A stretch of 64,000 nt of DNA. Source: Mycobacterium ahvazicum (GTDB lineage Bacteria > Actinomycetota > Actinomycetes > Mycobacteriales > Mycobacteriaceae). The stretch is from the NCBI RefSeq assembly GCF_900176255.2, contig NZ_FXEG02000003.1, forward strand, positions 682,001 to 746,000, given 5' to 3'. The translations under genes were made by a program, and so were the position numbers. Positions 52,593 to 62,881 of this stretch are shown piece after piece. Within the stretch, counting starts at the first letter, position 1; every line of letters starts with the position of its first letter. The notes under the pieces are model-generated. The model ran no database searches, was not told the DNA's origin, and was given only the letters and a program-made list of their open reading frames with translations.

Positions 52593-52725
52593 TCGACGGG
52601 CCTGTCCTGTTGCCGTCGGCGGCCGACTGCGAAAAAATCGCGGGCACCAACCGGATCAACAATCCCCGGTCTTGGCGATTCGGGGCCGCGCCGCAGGTTG
52701 GGCGAACGACGACGATGGGACCTCG

Positions 52726-54156
52726 ATGACCGCCCTGCCTGACACGCCGCAACCCGACGTCCCGCCGGCCACTCTCAACGAGGAAGCCGGCTACCACAAA
52801 GGGCTCAAACCCCGCCAGCTGCAGATGATCGCGATCGGCGGCGCGATCGGAACCGGCTTGTTCCTGGGCGCCGGCGGACGCCTGGCCAACGCCGGGCCCG
52901 GGCTGTTCATCGTCTACGGGGTGTGCGGCGTCTTCGTCTTCCTGATCCTGCGCGCATTGGGCGAGCTGGTACTGCACCGTCCGTCGTCGGGTTCGTTCGT
53001 GTCCTATGCGCGCGAATTCTTCGGCGAGAAGGCCGCCTACGTCGTGGGCTGGATGTACTTCCTGAACTGGGCGATGACGTCGATCGTCGACACCACCGCG
53101 ATCGCCACCTACCTGCGCCACTGGACGACGTTCGCGGTTGTCCCCCAATGGGTTCTCGCGCTGATCGCCCTCGTGGTGGTGTTGTCGATGAACCTGATCT
53201 CCGTCGAGTGGTTCGGCGAGCTCGAATTCTGGGCGGCGCTGATCAAGGTGTTCGCGCTCGTCGCCTTTCTGATCATCGCACTTGTGTTCCTGGCCGGGCG
53301 CTTTCAGATCCAGGGCCACGACACCGGGACCGGCATCTGGGACGACCATGGCGGTCTGTTCCCGACCGGTGCGATAGCCCTGTTGGTGACGACCTCAGGG
53401 GTGGTATTCGCTTATGCCGCAGTCGAATTGGTCGGCATTGCCGCCGGCGAGACCGCCGAGCCGGAGAAGATCATGCCGCGGGCGATCAACTCGGTGATCG
53501 CCCGAGTCGCGGTGTTTTACGTCGGTTCGGTCGCCCTGCTGGGGGTGATGTTGCCCTACACCGCATTCAAAGCCGGGGAGAGCCCGTTCGTGACGTTCTT
53601 CTCCAGCATCGGCTTCCACGGTGCCGGCGACTTGATGAACATCGTGGTGCTCACCGCGGCGCTGTCCAGCCTCAACGCTGGACTTTATTCGACCGGCCGC
53701 GTCATGCACTCGCTGGCGATGAGCGGCAGCGGCCCTAAGTTCGCGAAACGGATGACTAGCCGTGGCGTGCCGTTCGGCGGTATCGCGATGACCGCTGTCA
53801 TCTGTCTTTTCGGCGTCGCGCTCAACGCCTTCAATCCCGGTAAAGCCTTCGAGATCGTGCTGCACAGCGCCTCGTTGGGCATCGTCGCGTCCTGGGCGAT
53901 GATCGTGTTGTGTCAGCTCCGGTTCTACCAGCAGACCCAGGCCGGAATCCTGGAGCGCCCTCGCTTCCGGATGCCGCTCACCCCGTACAGCGGCTATCTC
54001 ACCTTGGTGTTCCTGGTCTGCGTCGTGGTGCTGATGGCCTTCGACAAACCGGTCGGCATCTTCACCGTCGGCTCGTTGCTGGTGATCGGTCCGGCGCTGG
54101 TCGTGGGTTGGTTCGTAGTGCGCAAGCGGGTCGCCGCGACCACGACGCGCTGGTGA
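52726..54156 (+). CDS. ansP1: Amino-acid permease (asparagine transporter AnsP1 type)
   Basis: This 476-residue, 12-span APC-family permease has the signature [15 protein letters not shown] in span 1 and [17 protein letters not shown] in the loop after span 6. It corresponds to M. tuberculosis AnsP1 (Rv2127), which imports aspartate and, in the family, asparagine. ATG 52726 is preferred over upstream in-frame codons because membrane topology and family length start there. The gap 52593-52725 shows no gene. Confidence 0.9.
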   Translation: MTALPDTPQPDVPPATLNEEAGYHKGLKPRQLQMIAIGGAIGTGLFLGAGGRLANAGPGLFIVYGVCGVFVFLILRALGELVLHRPSSGSFVSYAREFFGEKAAYVVGWMYFLNWAMTSIVDTTAIATYLRHWTTFAVVPQWVLALIALVVVLSMNLISVEWFGELEFWAALIKVFALVAFLIIALVFLAGRFQIQGHDTGTGIWDDHGGLFPTGAIALLVTTSGVVFAYAAVELVGIAAGETAEPEKIMPRAINSVIARVAVFYVGSVALLGVMLPYTAFKAGESPFVTFFSSIGFHGAGDLMNIVVLTAALSSLNAGLYSTGRVMHSLAMSGSGPKFAKRMTSRGVPFGGIAMTAVICLFGVALNAFNPGKAFEIVLHSASLGIVASWAMIVLCQLRFYQQTQAGILERPRFRMPLTPYSGYLTLVFLVCVVVLMAFDKPVGIFTVGSLLVIGPALVVGWFVVRKRVAATTTRW

Positions 54157-54163
54157 GCGGGCG

Positions 54164-55045
54164 CTAGGGCTGGCCCAGCTCCTGGTTGTAGGCGCTGGTG
54201 GAACGGCCGAGCGCGGCAACCTCGGCGTCCATCTGGGGCATCAGTTCCGCGGTGGTTCGGCGAATCGGCAGTTCGCCGGCGCGGGTGGACAGCACCGGCT
54301 TGAGCCAGCGGAACGCGGCCACCCAGCCCGGGCAGTAGACCCGGTCCTTGCGCCCCTCGATGCCTCTGACGAAGGTGGTCGCGCAACTGTCCACGTCGGT
54401 GGTCTTGTTCAACGGCCAGGGCAGTTTCCTGAGCAGGGTGGTGAACGCGGGCAGGTCGGCCTTGGTGTCGCGGACCAGAGCCGTGTCGATCCACGACATG
54501 TGCGCCACCCCGATGCCGACGCCGCGGTAACCCACCTCGAGTCGCAGCGCGTGGGCGAAGTGCTCGGTGCCGGCCTTCGACATGTCGTAGGACGCCATTC
54601 CCGGGGCCGCCGCGAACGCCGCCAGCGACGACACGATCAGCAGGTAACCACGCCGCTCAATCAACGCGGGCAGCGCGGCGCGCGCGGTGTGAAAGACGCC
54701 GAGCAGGTTGACGTCGAGCACCCGCTTGAATGCCTCCGGGTCGACCTGCAGCACCGAGCCGTAGCTGGCGATCCCGGCGTTGGCCACGGCAACGTCGAGC
54801 CCGCCGAAGCGTTGCACGCCGGCCTCGACGGCGGCCTGCATGGTGGGCAGGTCACGCACGTCGGCGACGGCCGTCAGCACGTGCTCGTCGCCACCGAGTT
54901 CGGCGGCCAGGGTGTCCAGCGCGGCCTTGTCGAGATCGGTCAGGACGAGTTTGGCGCCCTTGCCACGCAGCCGGCGGGCGACCTCGGCGCCGATTCCTCT
55001 TGCGCCCCCGGTGATGAGAACGACTTTGCCCTGTAGCGATGTCAT
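54164..55045 (-). CDS. Short-chain dehydrogenase/reductase, Rv2129c type
   Basis: The 293-residue classical SDR has cofactor motif TGGARGIG, Asp in LTDLDKAAL (favouring NAD), NAGIAS, and catalytic Ser-Tyr-Lys as VSSLAAF, YDMSK. The length equals Rv2129c. The substrate is unknown. ATG 55045 is used; a TTG three codons upstream is possible. It is convergent with ansP1 and shares its strand with mshC, 16 bases upstream. Confidence 0.9.
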   Translation of the reverse strand: MTSLQGKVVLITGGARGIGAEVARRLRGKGAKLVLTDLDKAALDTLAAELGGDEHVLTAVADVRDLPTMQAAVEAGVQRFGGLDVAVANAGIASYGSVLQVDPEAFKRVLDVNLLGVFHTARAALPALIERRGYLLIVSSLAAFAAAPGMASYDMSKAGTEHFAHALRLEVGYRGVGIGVAHMSWIDTALVRDTKADLPAFTTLLRKLPWPLNKTTDVDSCATTFVRGIEGRKDRVYCPGWVAAFRWLKPVLSTRAGELPIRRTTAELMPQMDAEVAALGRSTSAYNQELGQP

Positions 55046-55061
55046 GGCCGTCAACTACCTT

Positions 55062-56318
55062 TCACAGTTCCACGCCGAGCAGCGCGTCGATCGCGGTGGC
55101 CACCAACTTTGGCGCAGCCTCGTCGTGTCCGCCGTACTCGAGCGCGTCGGTGGTCCAACCATCAAGTGCCGCAATCGCTTTGGGAGTATCGAGGTCGTCG
55201 GCCAGGTACTTGCGCACCCGGGCGATGACGTCGGTGGCATCCGGGCCGGCGGGCAACGTCGTCGCGGTGCGCCAGCGCTGCAACCGCGCGGCGGACTCGT
55301 CGAGCAGCTGCTGGCTCCAGGAGCGGTCCGCGCGGTAATGCCCGGCCAGCAGACCGAGCCGAATGGCGGCCGGCGGGGCGCCCTGCGCGCGCAGCACCGA
55401 CACCAGCACCAGGTTGCCGCGGCTCTTCGACATCTTGTGCCCGTCCCAGCCGATCATCCCGGCATGCACATAGTGCCGGGCGAATCGCCTTTCTCCCCTT
55501 ACACATTCGGCGTGCGCGGCGGTGAATTCGTGGTGCGGGAAGATCAGGTCGCGGCCGCCACCCTGAATGTCGATGCCACTGCCGATGCGGCTGAGTGCGA
55601 TCGCCGCGCACTCGACGTGCCAACCGGGCCGCCCGGCGCCGAACGGTGACGGCCAGCTGGGTTCGCCCGGCCGCTCGGCCTTCCACAACAGCGCGTCGAG
55701 TTGGTCGGACTTGCCGGTGCGGTCCGGGTCGCCGCCGCGCTCGGCGAACAGCCGCAGCATGGTGTCGCGGTCATAGCCCGACTCGTAGCCGAACTGCGGC
55801 GTGGCATCCGCCCGGTAGTAGACGTCCGGATATTCCCCGATTTCGGGGTCGACGACGTAGGCCGCCCCCGACGCCAGCATCTTTTCGACGAGCTCCACGA
55901 CTTCGGGAATGGCTTCGGTGGCGCCGACATACTCGCGCGGCGGCAGCACCCGCAGCGCGGTCATGTCCTCGCGGAACAGCTGCACCTCACGATCGCCGAG
56001 CTCACGCCAGTCGATGCCGTCGCGCGCGGCCCGCTCGAACAGCGGGTCGTCGACGTCGGTGACGTTCTGCACGTAGTGCACGTCGTGCCCGAGATCAAGC
56101 CACAGCCGGTGAATCAGGTCGAAGGCGAGATAGGTGGCCGCGTGGCCCAGATGCGTGGCGTCGTACGGGGTGATCCCGCAGACGTACATGGTGGCGACTG
56201 AACCAGGACCGGACCCGGCCGCCACCGGGCGGACCTGGCGGTCGGAAGTGTCGTAAAGCCGTAGCTCCGGGCCGCGTCCGGGCAGCACCGGAACCTGTGC
56301 GGGAGACCACGACTGCAT
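55062..56318 (-). CDS. mshC: Mycothiol ligase MshC
   Basis: This 418-residue enzyme joins cysteine to glucosaminyl-inositol using ATP, the third committed step of mycothiol synthesis. It is a paralogue of cysteinyl-tRNA synthetase: HIGH-like HLGH near 56, zinc Cys in YVCGITPYD and HVECAAIAL, His pair in FPHHEF, and KMSKSRGN near 293. It lacks the tRNA-binding C-terminal domain, as expected for MshC. It is followed by the SDR gene. Confidence 0.95.
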   Translation of the reverse strand: MQSWSPAQVPVLPGRGPELRLYDTSDRQVRPVAAGSGPGSVATMYVCGITPYDATHLGHAATYLAFDLIHRLWLDLGHDVHYVQNVTDVDDPLFERAARDGIDWRELGDREVQLFREDMTALRVLPPREYVGATEAIPEVVELVEKMLASGAAYVVDPEIGEYPDVYYRADATPQFGYESGYDRDTMLRLFAERGGDPDRTGKSDQLDALLWKAERPGEPSWPSPFGAGRPGWHVECAAIALSRIGSGIDIQGGGRDLIFPHHEFTAAHAECVRGERRFARHYVHAGMIGWDGHKMSKSRGNLVLVSVLRAQGAPPAAIRLGLLAGHYRADRSWSQQLLDESAARLQRWRTATTLPAGPDATDVIARVRKYLADDLDTPKAIAALDGWTTDALEYGGHDEAAPKLVATAIDALLGVEL

Positions 56319-56331
56319 GCTGTCGACTTTA

Positions 56332-56513
56332 GGCCCGGTGACGATGCGGCCCGCGCAGCGGGCCGTTGTGGGGGTACCTCCCAGCCGCGCTGCGGCGAGG
56401 GGGCGAGGCGGGCAATCGGGCCGGCCCGGTGACGATGCGGCCCGCGCAGCGGGCCGTTGTGGGGGTACCTCCCAGCCGCGCTGCGGCGAGGGGGCGAGGC
56501 GGGCAATCGGGCC
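56332..56513. repeat. Two-copy 91-bp tandem repeat with internal hairpin
   Basis: 56332-56422 is repeated almost exactly at 56423-56513, between mshC and cysQ. Each unit contains CGGCCCGC-GCA-GCGGGCCG, an 8-bp stem with a 3-base loop, and a GGGGGTACCTCCC palindrome. The gap 56319-56523 is otherwise empty. Similar GGTACC-centred repeats recur between genes in some mycobacteria, as I remember. Confidence 0.9.
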
Positions 56514-56523
56514 GGGCCGGTGG

Positions 56524-57324
56524 TCAGCGCCACGCGTCGCGGATGGCGCCGAGCAGGATCGGTGCCACCTCCGCGCGACACATCACGAAGTCGGGCAGGT
56601 ATGGGTCTTCCTGGTTGTAGCGCATCGGCGAGCCGTCCAGCCGCGACGCGTGCATACCCGCCGCCATCACCACCCCGGCCGGGGCCGCCGAATCCCACTC
56701 CCATTGACCGCCGGCGTGCAGGTAGGCGTCGACGTCGCCGTCGATGATGGCCATCGCCTTGGCGCCCGCCGAACCGATCCCCACCGGCTGGATCGCCAGC
56801 GACTGCCGGATGCGGTGCAGCACGGCCGGCGGCCGGGTCGCGCTGACGGCGATGCGCAGTGTGTGCGGAATCCCGACCCGCGCCTGGCTGCCGTCCACGG
56901 TGTCGCTGCGATACACGACGTTGTCGCGCGCGGGCAATGAGACTGCCGCATCGGTGATTTCGCGCCGGCCATCGACGGGACGCTGCCACAGCGCGATATG
57001 TACCGCCCAGTCGTCACGCCCCGGGGTGGAGAACTCGCGGGTGCCGTCGACCGGGTCGATGATCCACACCCGGTCGTGCTGGAGCCGCTTGAGATCGTCG
57101 TAGGCTTCCTCGCTGAGCACGGCATCGTCGGGACGCTCGGCCCGCAGCCGGCGCAGGATCAGCTCGTTGGCCAGGCTGTCACCCGCGTCGCCGAGCATCC
57201 ACGGATGACCGAAGCCGACCTCCTCGCGGACTTTCAGCAGCAGCTCCCCCGCGTCGGCGGCGAGATCGGCGGCCAATTCGGCGTCCGTCATCTCCGCCGA
57301 TTGGTCGTGGGAGGCCGGGCTCAC
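56524..57324 (-). CDS. cysQ: 3'-phosphoadenosine 5'-phosphate phosphatase CysQ
   Basis: This 266-residue member of the lithium-sensitive inositol monophosphatase superfamily removes the 3'-phosphate from PAP/PAPS and so tunes sulfate assimilation. Metal motifs are [20 protein letters not shown] and the C-terminal [11 protein letters not shown]. It corresponds to Rv2131c. GTG 57324 (VSPASHDQ) is chosen by length and similarity; a longer open frame is a shadow of the divergent region. Confidence 0.92.
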   Translation of the reverse strand: MSPASHDQSAEMTDAELAADLAADAGELLLKVREEVGFGHPWMLGDAGDSLANELILRRLRAERPDDAVLSEEAYDDLKRLQHDRVWIIDPVDGTREFSTPGRDDWAVHIALWQRPVDGRREITDAAVSLPARDNVVYRSDTVDGSQARVGIPHTLRIAVSATRPPAVLHRIRQSLAIQPVGIGSAGAKAMAIIDGDVDAYLHAGGQWEWDSAAPAGVVMAAGMHASRLDGSPMRYNQEDPYLPDFVMCRAEVAPILLGAIRDAWR

Positions 57325-57356
57325 CGTCTCAGTATCGCCGACGGCGATGCCGGACC

Positions 57357-58181
57357 CTAAAAGGCGGGCCAAGGAATGGGGCGATGCCGGTTGGGGACGG
57401 GCATCACGGGGTTGTCCAGCAACGCGTGCGCCCGCATGCCCAACGCCGCGATCTCGGTTCGGCTGATCTGCCCGGCCAGCGCGTCGCCGAATTCGCCGCC
57501 CAGCACGTCGCACAGGCCGGCGATGGCCTGGCACGTCTGATCGTCGATCGGCTTGCCGGCCCAGCCCCACAGCACCGTGCGCAACTTGTTCTCGACGTGC
57601 AGGGACACGCCGTGGTCGACGCCGTAGATGTGGCCCTCGAGGTCACGCAGGACGTGGCCGCCCTTGCGATCGGCGTTGTTGATCAGCACGTCGAACACCG
57701 CCATCCGCCACAGCCGAATGTCGTCGGCGTGCATCAGGATGACCTCGTCGCCGCGGTAATCCTGGGCGCGCAGCACCGGCAGATAACCCGGCTGCTGGCG
57801 GCCGGCGGGAAACAGGTCCACCAGATCCGGCCCCGGCCGCGGATCGCTGTCCACCTCGTCGCCCGGCTGCTTCACCCACAGCTGCAGCATGCCCGGTCCC
57901 GCCGGACCATGACGAATGATGGTGTAGGGCACCAGGTTCCAGCCCAGCTGCGCCGACACCTGGTACGCGGCAAGCTCGCGGCCGGCCAGCGTCCCGTCCG
58001 GGAAGTCCCACAGCGGCTGCTCACCGGAGATGGGCTTGTAGACGCAGTGCACGCTGGACTCGCCCAACGTGGCCTCGCACAGGAAGGTGGCGTTGCTGGC
58101 CGAGCGGATCCGTCCGAGAACCGTCAGCTCGCCGTCCCGCAAGACCTCTCGATCGTCATTCTTGTTATTCAGGCGGGTCAT
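57357..58181 (-). CDS. SCO1664-family kinase-like protein, Rv2133c type
   Basis: This 274-residue protein distantly resembles phosphatidylinositol 3/4-kinase-like folds. It has [29 protein letters not shown] (possible nucleotide-binding Lys), [17 protein letters not shown] (catalytic-loop-like Asp/Asn) and [11 protein letters not shown] (metal-binding Asp). The activity is unknown. Its start overlaps the DUF3090 gene by 17 bases; these two and the phosphatase form a conserved actinobacterial set. Confidence 0.87.
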   Translation of the reverse strand: MTRLNNKNDDREVLRDGELTVLGRIRSASNATFLCEATLGESSVHCVYKPISGEQPLWDFPDGTLAGRELAAYQVSAQLGWNLVPYTIIRHGPAGPGMLQLWVKQPGDEVDSDPRPGPDLVDLFPAGRQQPGYLPVLRAQDYRGDEVILMHADDIRLWRMAVFDVLINNADRKGGHVLRDLEGHIYGVDHGVSLHVENKLRTVLWGWAGKPIDDQTCQAIAGLCDVLGGEFGDALAGQISRTEIAALGMRAHALLDNPVMPVPNRHRPIPWPAF

Positions 58182-58752
58182 CGCTCGACCCGAGCAGCGC
58201 GCCGCGCTTGTATCCGTTCGTGCGCGCGCAAATGTGGCCCTCTGGGTCCAGCGGTTCGTCGCACAGGGGGCAGGGCGGCCGTCCCGCCGAAATCACGCGA
58301 GTGGAACGGGTGGCGAACTGCCGTGCCGATTCGGGGGTCAAGAACACGCGCACCGCGTCCGGGCCCTCGTCGGTGTCGTCGAGCACCACCGAGGCGTCGA
58401 ACTCGGCGTCGGTGACGGCCAGCAGTTCGACCACGACCGTCTGGGCCTCCGAGTCCCAGCCCAGGCCCATGGTCCCGACCCGGAACTCCGCGTCGACGGG
58501 CGTGATGAGCGGGTTGAGGTCGTCCACCTCGGACGGTTCCGGCGGGACCGGCGTGCCGAACCGGCGGTTCACCTCGAGCAGCAGCGCACCGATGCGTTCG
58601 GCGAGCACCGCGACCTGTTGCTTCTCCAGGACGACCGACACGACCCGGGAATCGCCCACCGCCTGGATGTAGAAGGTCCGATTTCCGGGCTGACCGACGG
58701 TCCCGGCCACGAAGCGGTCGGGAGTGCGGAATACATGGATTGCGCGAGCCAT
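58165..58752 (-). CDS. DUF3090 family protein, Rv2134c type
   Basis: This 195-residue soluble protein has the DUF3090 signature: an N-terminal RAIHVFRTPDRFVAGTVGQPGNRTFYIQ strand-rich part. The C-terminal zinc-binding-like segment CPLCDEPLDPEGHIC suggests a metal site with three cysteines and a His. Function is unknown. The family always travels with the kinase-like and histidine-phosphatase genes found on either side here. Confidence 0.88.
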   Translation of the reverse strand: MARAIHVFRTPDRFVAGTVGQPGNRTFYIQAVGDSRVVSVVLEKQQVAVLAERIGALLLEVNRRFGTPVPPEPSEVDDLNPLITPVDAEFRVGTMGLGWDSEAQTVVVELLAVTDAEFDASVVLDDTDEGPDAVRVFLTPESARQFATRSTRVISAGRPPCPLCDEPLDPEGHICARTNGYKRGALLGSSDDPPE

Positions 58753-58815
58753 GGCACCTCCAAAATACCGGCTGTTGCCGTCGCAGGGCGATTCGATTCG
58801 GTTGCAGCAACCGAC

Positions 58816-59556
58816 TTAGTCAGTGGATCCCCCGACGACCGCGTCGCTCGACGGCTCCGGGTCGGCCGGTTGTTGTTGCGGCTCTTCTGATTTGTCGCCC
58901 TCGTCGCCCGTCTTGGCCGGCGGACCGGCCCGCAGCGCCGCCGCCAGCCGTCCACCGGTGTGGTTGACGTGTAACACGAACGGTCGCAACGGGGTGTACC
59001 GGATGACGCTCACCGACGCCGGATCGGCGGTGACGCGCTGGAAGCCGTCCAGATGCATGCCGTACGCGTCGGCGATCAACGACTTGATGACATCACCGTG
59101 AGTGCAAGCCACCCACAGCGCGTCACCGCCGTGCTCCTCGCTGAGCCGCCGGTCGTGTTCCCGCGCCGCGGCCCCCGCGCGCGTCTGCGCCTGGGCCAAC
59201 CCCTCGCCGCCAGGAAACGCCGCCGCGCTGGGGTGCGCCTGCACGACCCGCCACAGCGGCTCCTTGCCCAGCTCGCCGATCTTGCGGCCGGTCCACTCGC
59301 CATAGTCCACCTCGGCCAGCCGGTCCTCGACGAACGGCTCCAGGCACAGCGACCCGGCCAGCGGCGCGACCGTGTTCCGGCAGCGCAGCAGCGGCGAGGT
59401 GATCACCGCACGGATCGGCAGGTCGCCGATCCGGTCGATCAGGCCCACCGCCTGCTCGCGGCCCTTGTCGTCGAGGTCGACGCCCTCGGAACGGCCGGCC
59501 AGGACGCCCGCGGTGTTCGAGGTCGAACGACCGTGGCGCAACAGGATCACCGTCAC
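58816..59556 (-). CDS. Histidine-phosphatase family protein, Rv2135c type
   Basis: This 246-residue phosphoglycerate mutase-like phosphatase has LLRHGRS (His8 phosphoacceptor), Arg58-type ITSPLLRCRNT, Glu in EVDYGEW, and CTHGDVI as second His. A disordered acidic tail follows residue 210. The substrate is unknown; family members (MSMEG_4193 group) accompany DUF3090 proteins. It lies 63 bases from the DUF3090 gene. Confidence 0.9.
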   Translation of the reverse strand: MTVILLRHGRSTSNTAGVLAGRSEGVDLDDKGREQAVGLIDRIGDLPIRAVITSPLLRCRNTVAPLAGSLCLEPFVEDRLAEVDYGEWTGRKIGELGKEPLWRVVQAHPSAAAFPGGEGLAQAQTRAGAAAREHDRRLSEEHGGDALWVACTHGDVIKSLIADAYGMHLDGFQRVTADPASVSVIRYTPLRPFVLHVNHTGGRLAAALRAGPPAKTGDEGDKSEEPQQQPADPEPSSDAVVGGSTD

Positions 59557-59622
59557 GTCGCGGCCACCGTTTGTGTCACGACGACGACCGTACCCGCTGC
59601 GAATCGCCGGGCTGGGAAGTGA

Positions 59623-59925
59623 CTAGCGAGACACGGGGACCGCGGCGGCGACCGAGTCGCGCACCGCCGCGGTCAAACTGCGCTCGTCGGTGAGGTCGAT
59701 GTCAACCAGACCGCGCACCGCCGTCGCGACCACGTCCTCGGCCTGCGGAACGGGCCCGGCAAGGCACGGCCGGTAAATTTCGACGACGAGCGAGCGATGC
59801 TCGATGTGGAACGAAAAACTGCGTCCGTCACCAACTTGTCCATACCCGCTGGCAAAGATGCCCGTCGAAATGTCTTCGACAGCAAACTCTTTGCCTGCGG
59901 TATGCCGGTCGGCGATGACGGTCAT
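59623..59925 (-). CDS. Conserved small protein, Rv2137c type
   Basis: This 100-residue protein has strands (FSFHIEHRSLVVEIYRP) followed by a helical C-terminus. It resembles Rv2137c; the function is unknown. ATG 59925 follows a -10-like TATGGT by 6 bases, which implies a leaderless transcript. In M. tuberculosis an undecaprenyl-diphosphatase gene (uppP, Rv2136c) lies between this gene and the phosphatase; here only 66 bases separate them. Confidence 0.8.
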   Translation of the reverse strand: MTVIADRHTAGKEFAVEDISTGIFASGYGQVGDGRSFSFHIEHRSLVVEIYRPCLAGPVPQAEDVVATAVRGLVDIDLTDERSLTAAVRDSVAAAVPVSR

Positions 59926-59931
59926 AGTCCG

Positions 59932-59937
59932 ACCATA
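59932..59937 (-). promoter_or_regulatory. Probable -10 of leaderless Rv2137c-type gene
   Basis: TATGGT on the minus strand fits TANNNT and ends 6 bases before the ATG, placing the transcription start at the start codon. Confidence 0.45.
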
Positions 59938-59995
59938 CCTCTCCAGTACGGGCGCATGTCGGCAACATCGCCCTATTGGATGCGGAGCCGTTCCT

Positions 59996-60001
59996 TAGAA
60001 T
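59996..60001 (+). promoter_or_regulatory. Probable -10 of lppL
   Basis: TAGAAT is a near-ideal -10. With TTGGAT at 59976-59981 as a short-spaced -35 it would start transcription near 60008, upstream of the TTG start chosen for lppL. Confidence 0.4.
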
Positions 60002-60035
60002 TTGTATTCCATGTCCACCGATTCAAGGTTGGTTG

Positions 60036-61094
60036 TTGCTATCACGTCGTGAGGCCAAGAAACGGACAGCTCAACGATCTTTTGTTGGCCTGATCACTTT
60101 GCTGGCATTGGTCGCTGGCTGTTCATCCAATCCGCTCGAGCGCGCGGGGCCGACCATCGAATCCGCGTATCCCGCCCAGTCACCGCCGGTGTCGCAGAAT
60201 CCGGCCGGCACGGTGCGGCCGCTGGCCGCTCACGCCGCGGCGAGCGTCTTCGACGACGGCACCCGGCAGCTGGCGGTGCTGATCCCCGGCGCCGATCCGG
60301 CAGCGCCCGCCGGTGTCGCTGTGTTCGGCCCAGGGCAGCTCGCGCCGCGGGTGATCGCGCTGCCGGGCCCGGCGACCGCGCTGACCAGCGACGGCCACGG
60401 CAATGCCTACCTCGCCGCCCGCGGCGGCTACGTCGTGCTGGACCTGACGGGCGGCCACGCCAGGCAGGTCAATGTCGCCGATTCAGCCGGGGTGGACTTC
60501 ACCGCGATCGCGCGCCGAGCCGACGGCAAGGTGATGCTGGGCAGCGCCGACGGTGCGGTGTACACCGTGGGCTCACCGAGCGGGGGCACTGCGCCGGTAC
60601 AGAACCGGACGAAGATCTTCGCCCGGGTTGACGGGCTTGTGACACAGGGAAATACGACGGTGGTGCTGGATCGTGGACAGACCTCGGTGACGACGATCGG
60701 CCCCGACGGCCGTGTCGCACAGTCGCTGCGGGCCGGCGCGGGTGCGACCACGATGGTCGCCGATCCGGCGGGGCGGGTCCTGGTGGCCGACACCCGCGGC
60801 GACGAACTGCTGGTATACGGCGTCGACCCGCTGATCCTGCGGCAGGCCTACCCGGTGCGGCAGGCCCCGTACGGACTGGCCGGTTCTCGGGATTTGGCCT
60901 GGGTGTCACAAACCGCATCGAATACGGTTATTGGTTACGATTTAGCAACCGGAATTCCCGTCGAAAAGGTGCGTTACCCAACTGTGCAGCAACCCAACTC
61001 GTTGGCCTTTGACGAGGCGTCGGACACCTTGTACGTGGTGTCGGGGTCCGGTGCGGGAGTCCAGGTCATCGAGCGCGCGGCGGGCACGCGTTGA
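60036..61094 (+). CDS. lppL: Lipoprotein LppL, beta-propeller type
   Basis: The 352-residue lipoprotein has a signal peptide with basic n-region (RREAKKR), hydrophobic core GLITLLALVAGC and acylated Cys in VAGCSSNP. The body has repeated strand blocks (TALTSDGHGNAYLA, TTMVADPAGRVLVADT, NSLAFDEASDTLYVV) like an NHL or YncE beta-propeller, probably a periplasmic binding scaffold. It corresponds to Rv2138. TTG 60036 follows AAGG by 7 bases; an ATG at 59976 lies inside the promoter and is rejected. Confidence 0.87.
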   Translation: MLSRREAKKRTAQRSFVGLITLLALVAGCSSNPLERAGPTIESAYPAQSPPVSQNPAGTVRPLAAHAAASVFDDGTRQLAVLIPGADPAAPAGVAVFGPGQLAPRVIALPGPATALTSDGHGNAYLAARGGYVVLDLTGGHARQVNVADSAGVDFTAIARRADGKVMLGSADGAVYTVGSPSGGTAPVQNRTKIFARVDGLVTQGNTTVVLDRGQTSVTTIGPDGRVAQSLRAGAGATTMVADPAGRVLVADTRGDELLVYGVDPLILRQAYPVRQAPYGLAGSRDLAWVSQTASNTVIGYDLATGIPVEKVRYPTVQQPNSLAFDEASDTLYVVSGSGAGVQVIERAAGTR

Positions 61095-61341
61095 CGGCGC
61101 CGCGGTGGAGTCGTCTGCCCGCCGGCTGGGTCTCGGACATGTCCGACGACTACGAATGGGTGCCGTTGCGCCTGCCCCCCGAGGTGACCCGGCTCAGTGC
61201 CTCCATCCGGCTGTCCATCGAGGCCGAATACCGTGGCTGGGAGCTCACCCGGGTGCGGCTGTATAACGACGGCAGCAGACGGGTGTTGTTACGCCGCAAG
61301 AAAACACGTGTCAGCGACCGACGGCCCGATCAGCCGGAACT

Positions 61342-61345
<4 letters not shown>
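61091..61345 (+). CDS. DUF5703 small protein
   Basis: This protein of up to 84 residues has the core [20 protein letters not shown] and the basic end RRVLLRRKK. It belongs to an actinobacterial family of unknown function (DUF5703, from memory). TTG 61091 overlaps the lppL stop by 4 bases; ATG 61139 ([10 protein letters not shown]) is an alternative start. pyrD begins with a GTGA overlap, so all three are one unit. Confidence 0.78.
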
Positions 61346-62421
<1,076 letters not shown>

Positions 62422-62523
62422 CGCGACCTAGGCCGCCCCGGGCCTTTCGCCGGCTCGCAGATCTCCGGCAGATTCGCTGTCTCAGCCCGGCGATCGCTGT
62501 ATGGTGGCCGCACCACAATCGAT

Positions 62524-62536
62524 CCTCCTGAGGAGG
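62524..62536 (+). promoter_or_regulatory. Hairpin covering the Shine-Dalgarno site
   Basis: CCTCC (62524-62528), loop TGA, GGAGG (62532-62536) forms a 5-bp stem that buries the AGGAGG ribosome binding site of the next gene, whose GTG is 6 bases further on. This could gate translation by temperature, protein or RNA binding. The gap 62422-62542 has no other feature. Confidence 0.5.
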
Positions 62537-62542
62537 CTTGCG

Positions 62543-62881
62543 GTGCGATTCAACCGATTGACGATTGTCGGAACGACTGGCATAGCAGTGGTCATCGCGG
62601 GCTGCTTCGGTGGCACGGCGAACGGCGAGCCGCCCGACACCGCGACGTGTTACGACCTTGGCAGCGCTAAGGACAACCTCATGGTCGCGTCGAAACCGGA
62701 GACCGCCCGTAAGGCTGCCGACACGCTGGAGCATTACAGCCCGCCCGACGCGGTCAAAGCCGCGATCGAGCATTTCGTCACCACGGTCGGCGCCCAACCC
62801 AGCGATCCCACTCTCGACGCCAATCGCAGTTCAATTGCCAACTGGCTCAAGCAAATATGCCCTATGCTGAACACTTACTGA
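62543..62881 (+). CDS. Small lipoprotein
   Basis: This 112-residue exported protein has a signal peptide (1-19), lipobox VIAGC and acylated Cys20. The mature part is helical with two more cysteines (ATCYDLG and KQICPML) that probably pair. It resembles small mycobacterial helical secreted proteins of unknown function. GTG 62543 is set by AGGAGG 6 bases upstream. It overlaps the convergent hydrolase end by 7 bases. Confidence 0.8.
   Translation: MRFNRLTIVGTTGIAVVIAGCFGGTANGEPPDTATCYDLGSAKDNLMVASKPETARKAADTLEHYSPPDAVKAAIEHFVTTVGAQPSDPTLDANRSSIANWLKQICPMLNTY

Noticed and set aside
56332..56513. CRISPR array
   Set aside because: Only two adjoining copies of a 91-bp unit with no distinct spacers and no cas genes nearby.
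56317..56940. Plus-strand frame across the 91-bp repeat into cysQ
   Set aside because: It translates the tandem repeat and then the antisense of cysQ; there is no start signal and no protein-like sequence.
59976..60035. ATG 59976 as the lppL start
   Set aside because: It would place the probable -10 (59996-60001) inside the gene and put 20 unrelated residues before a normal lipoprotein signal peptide.
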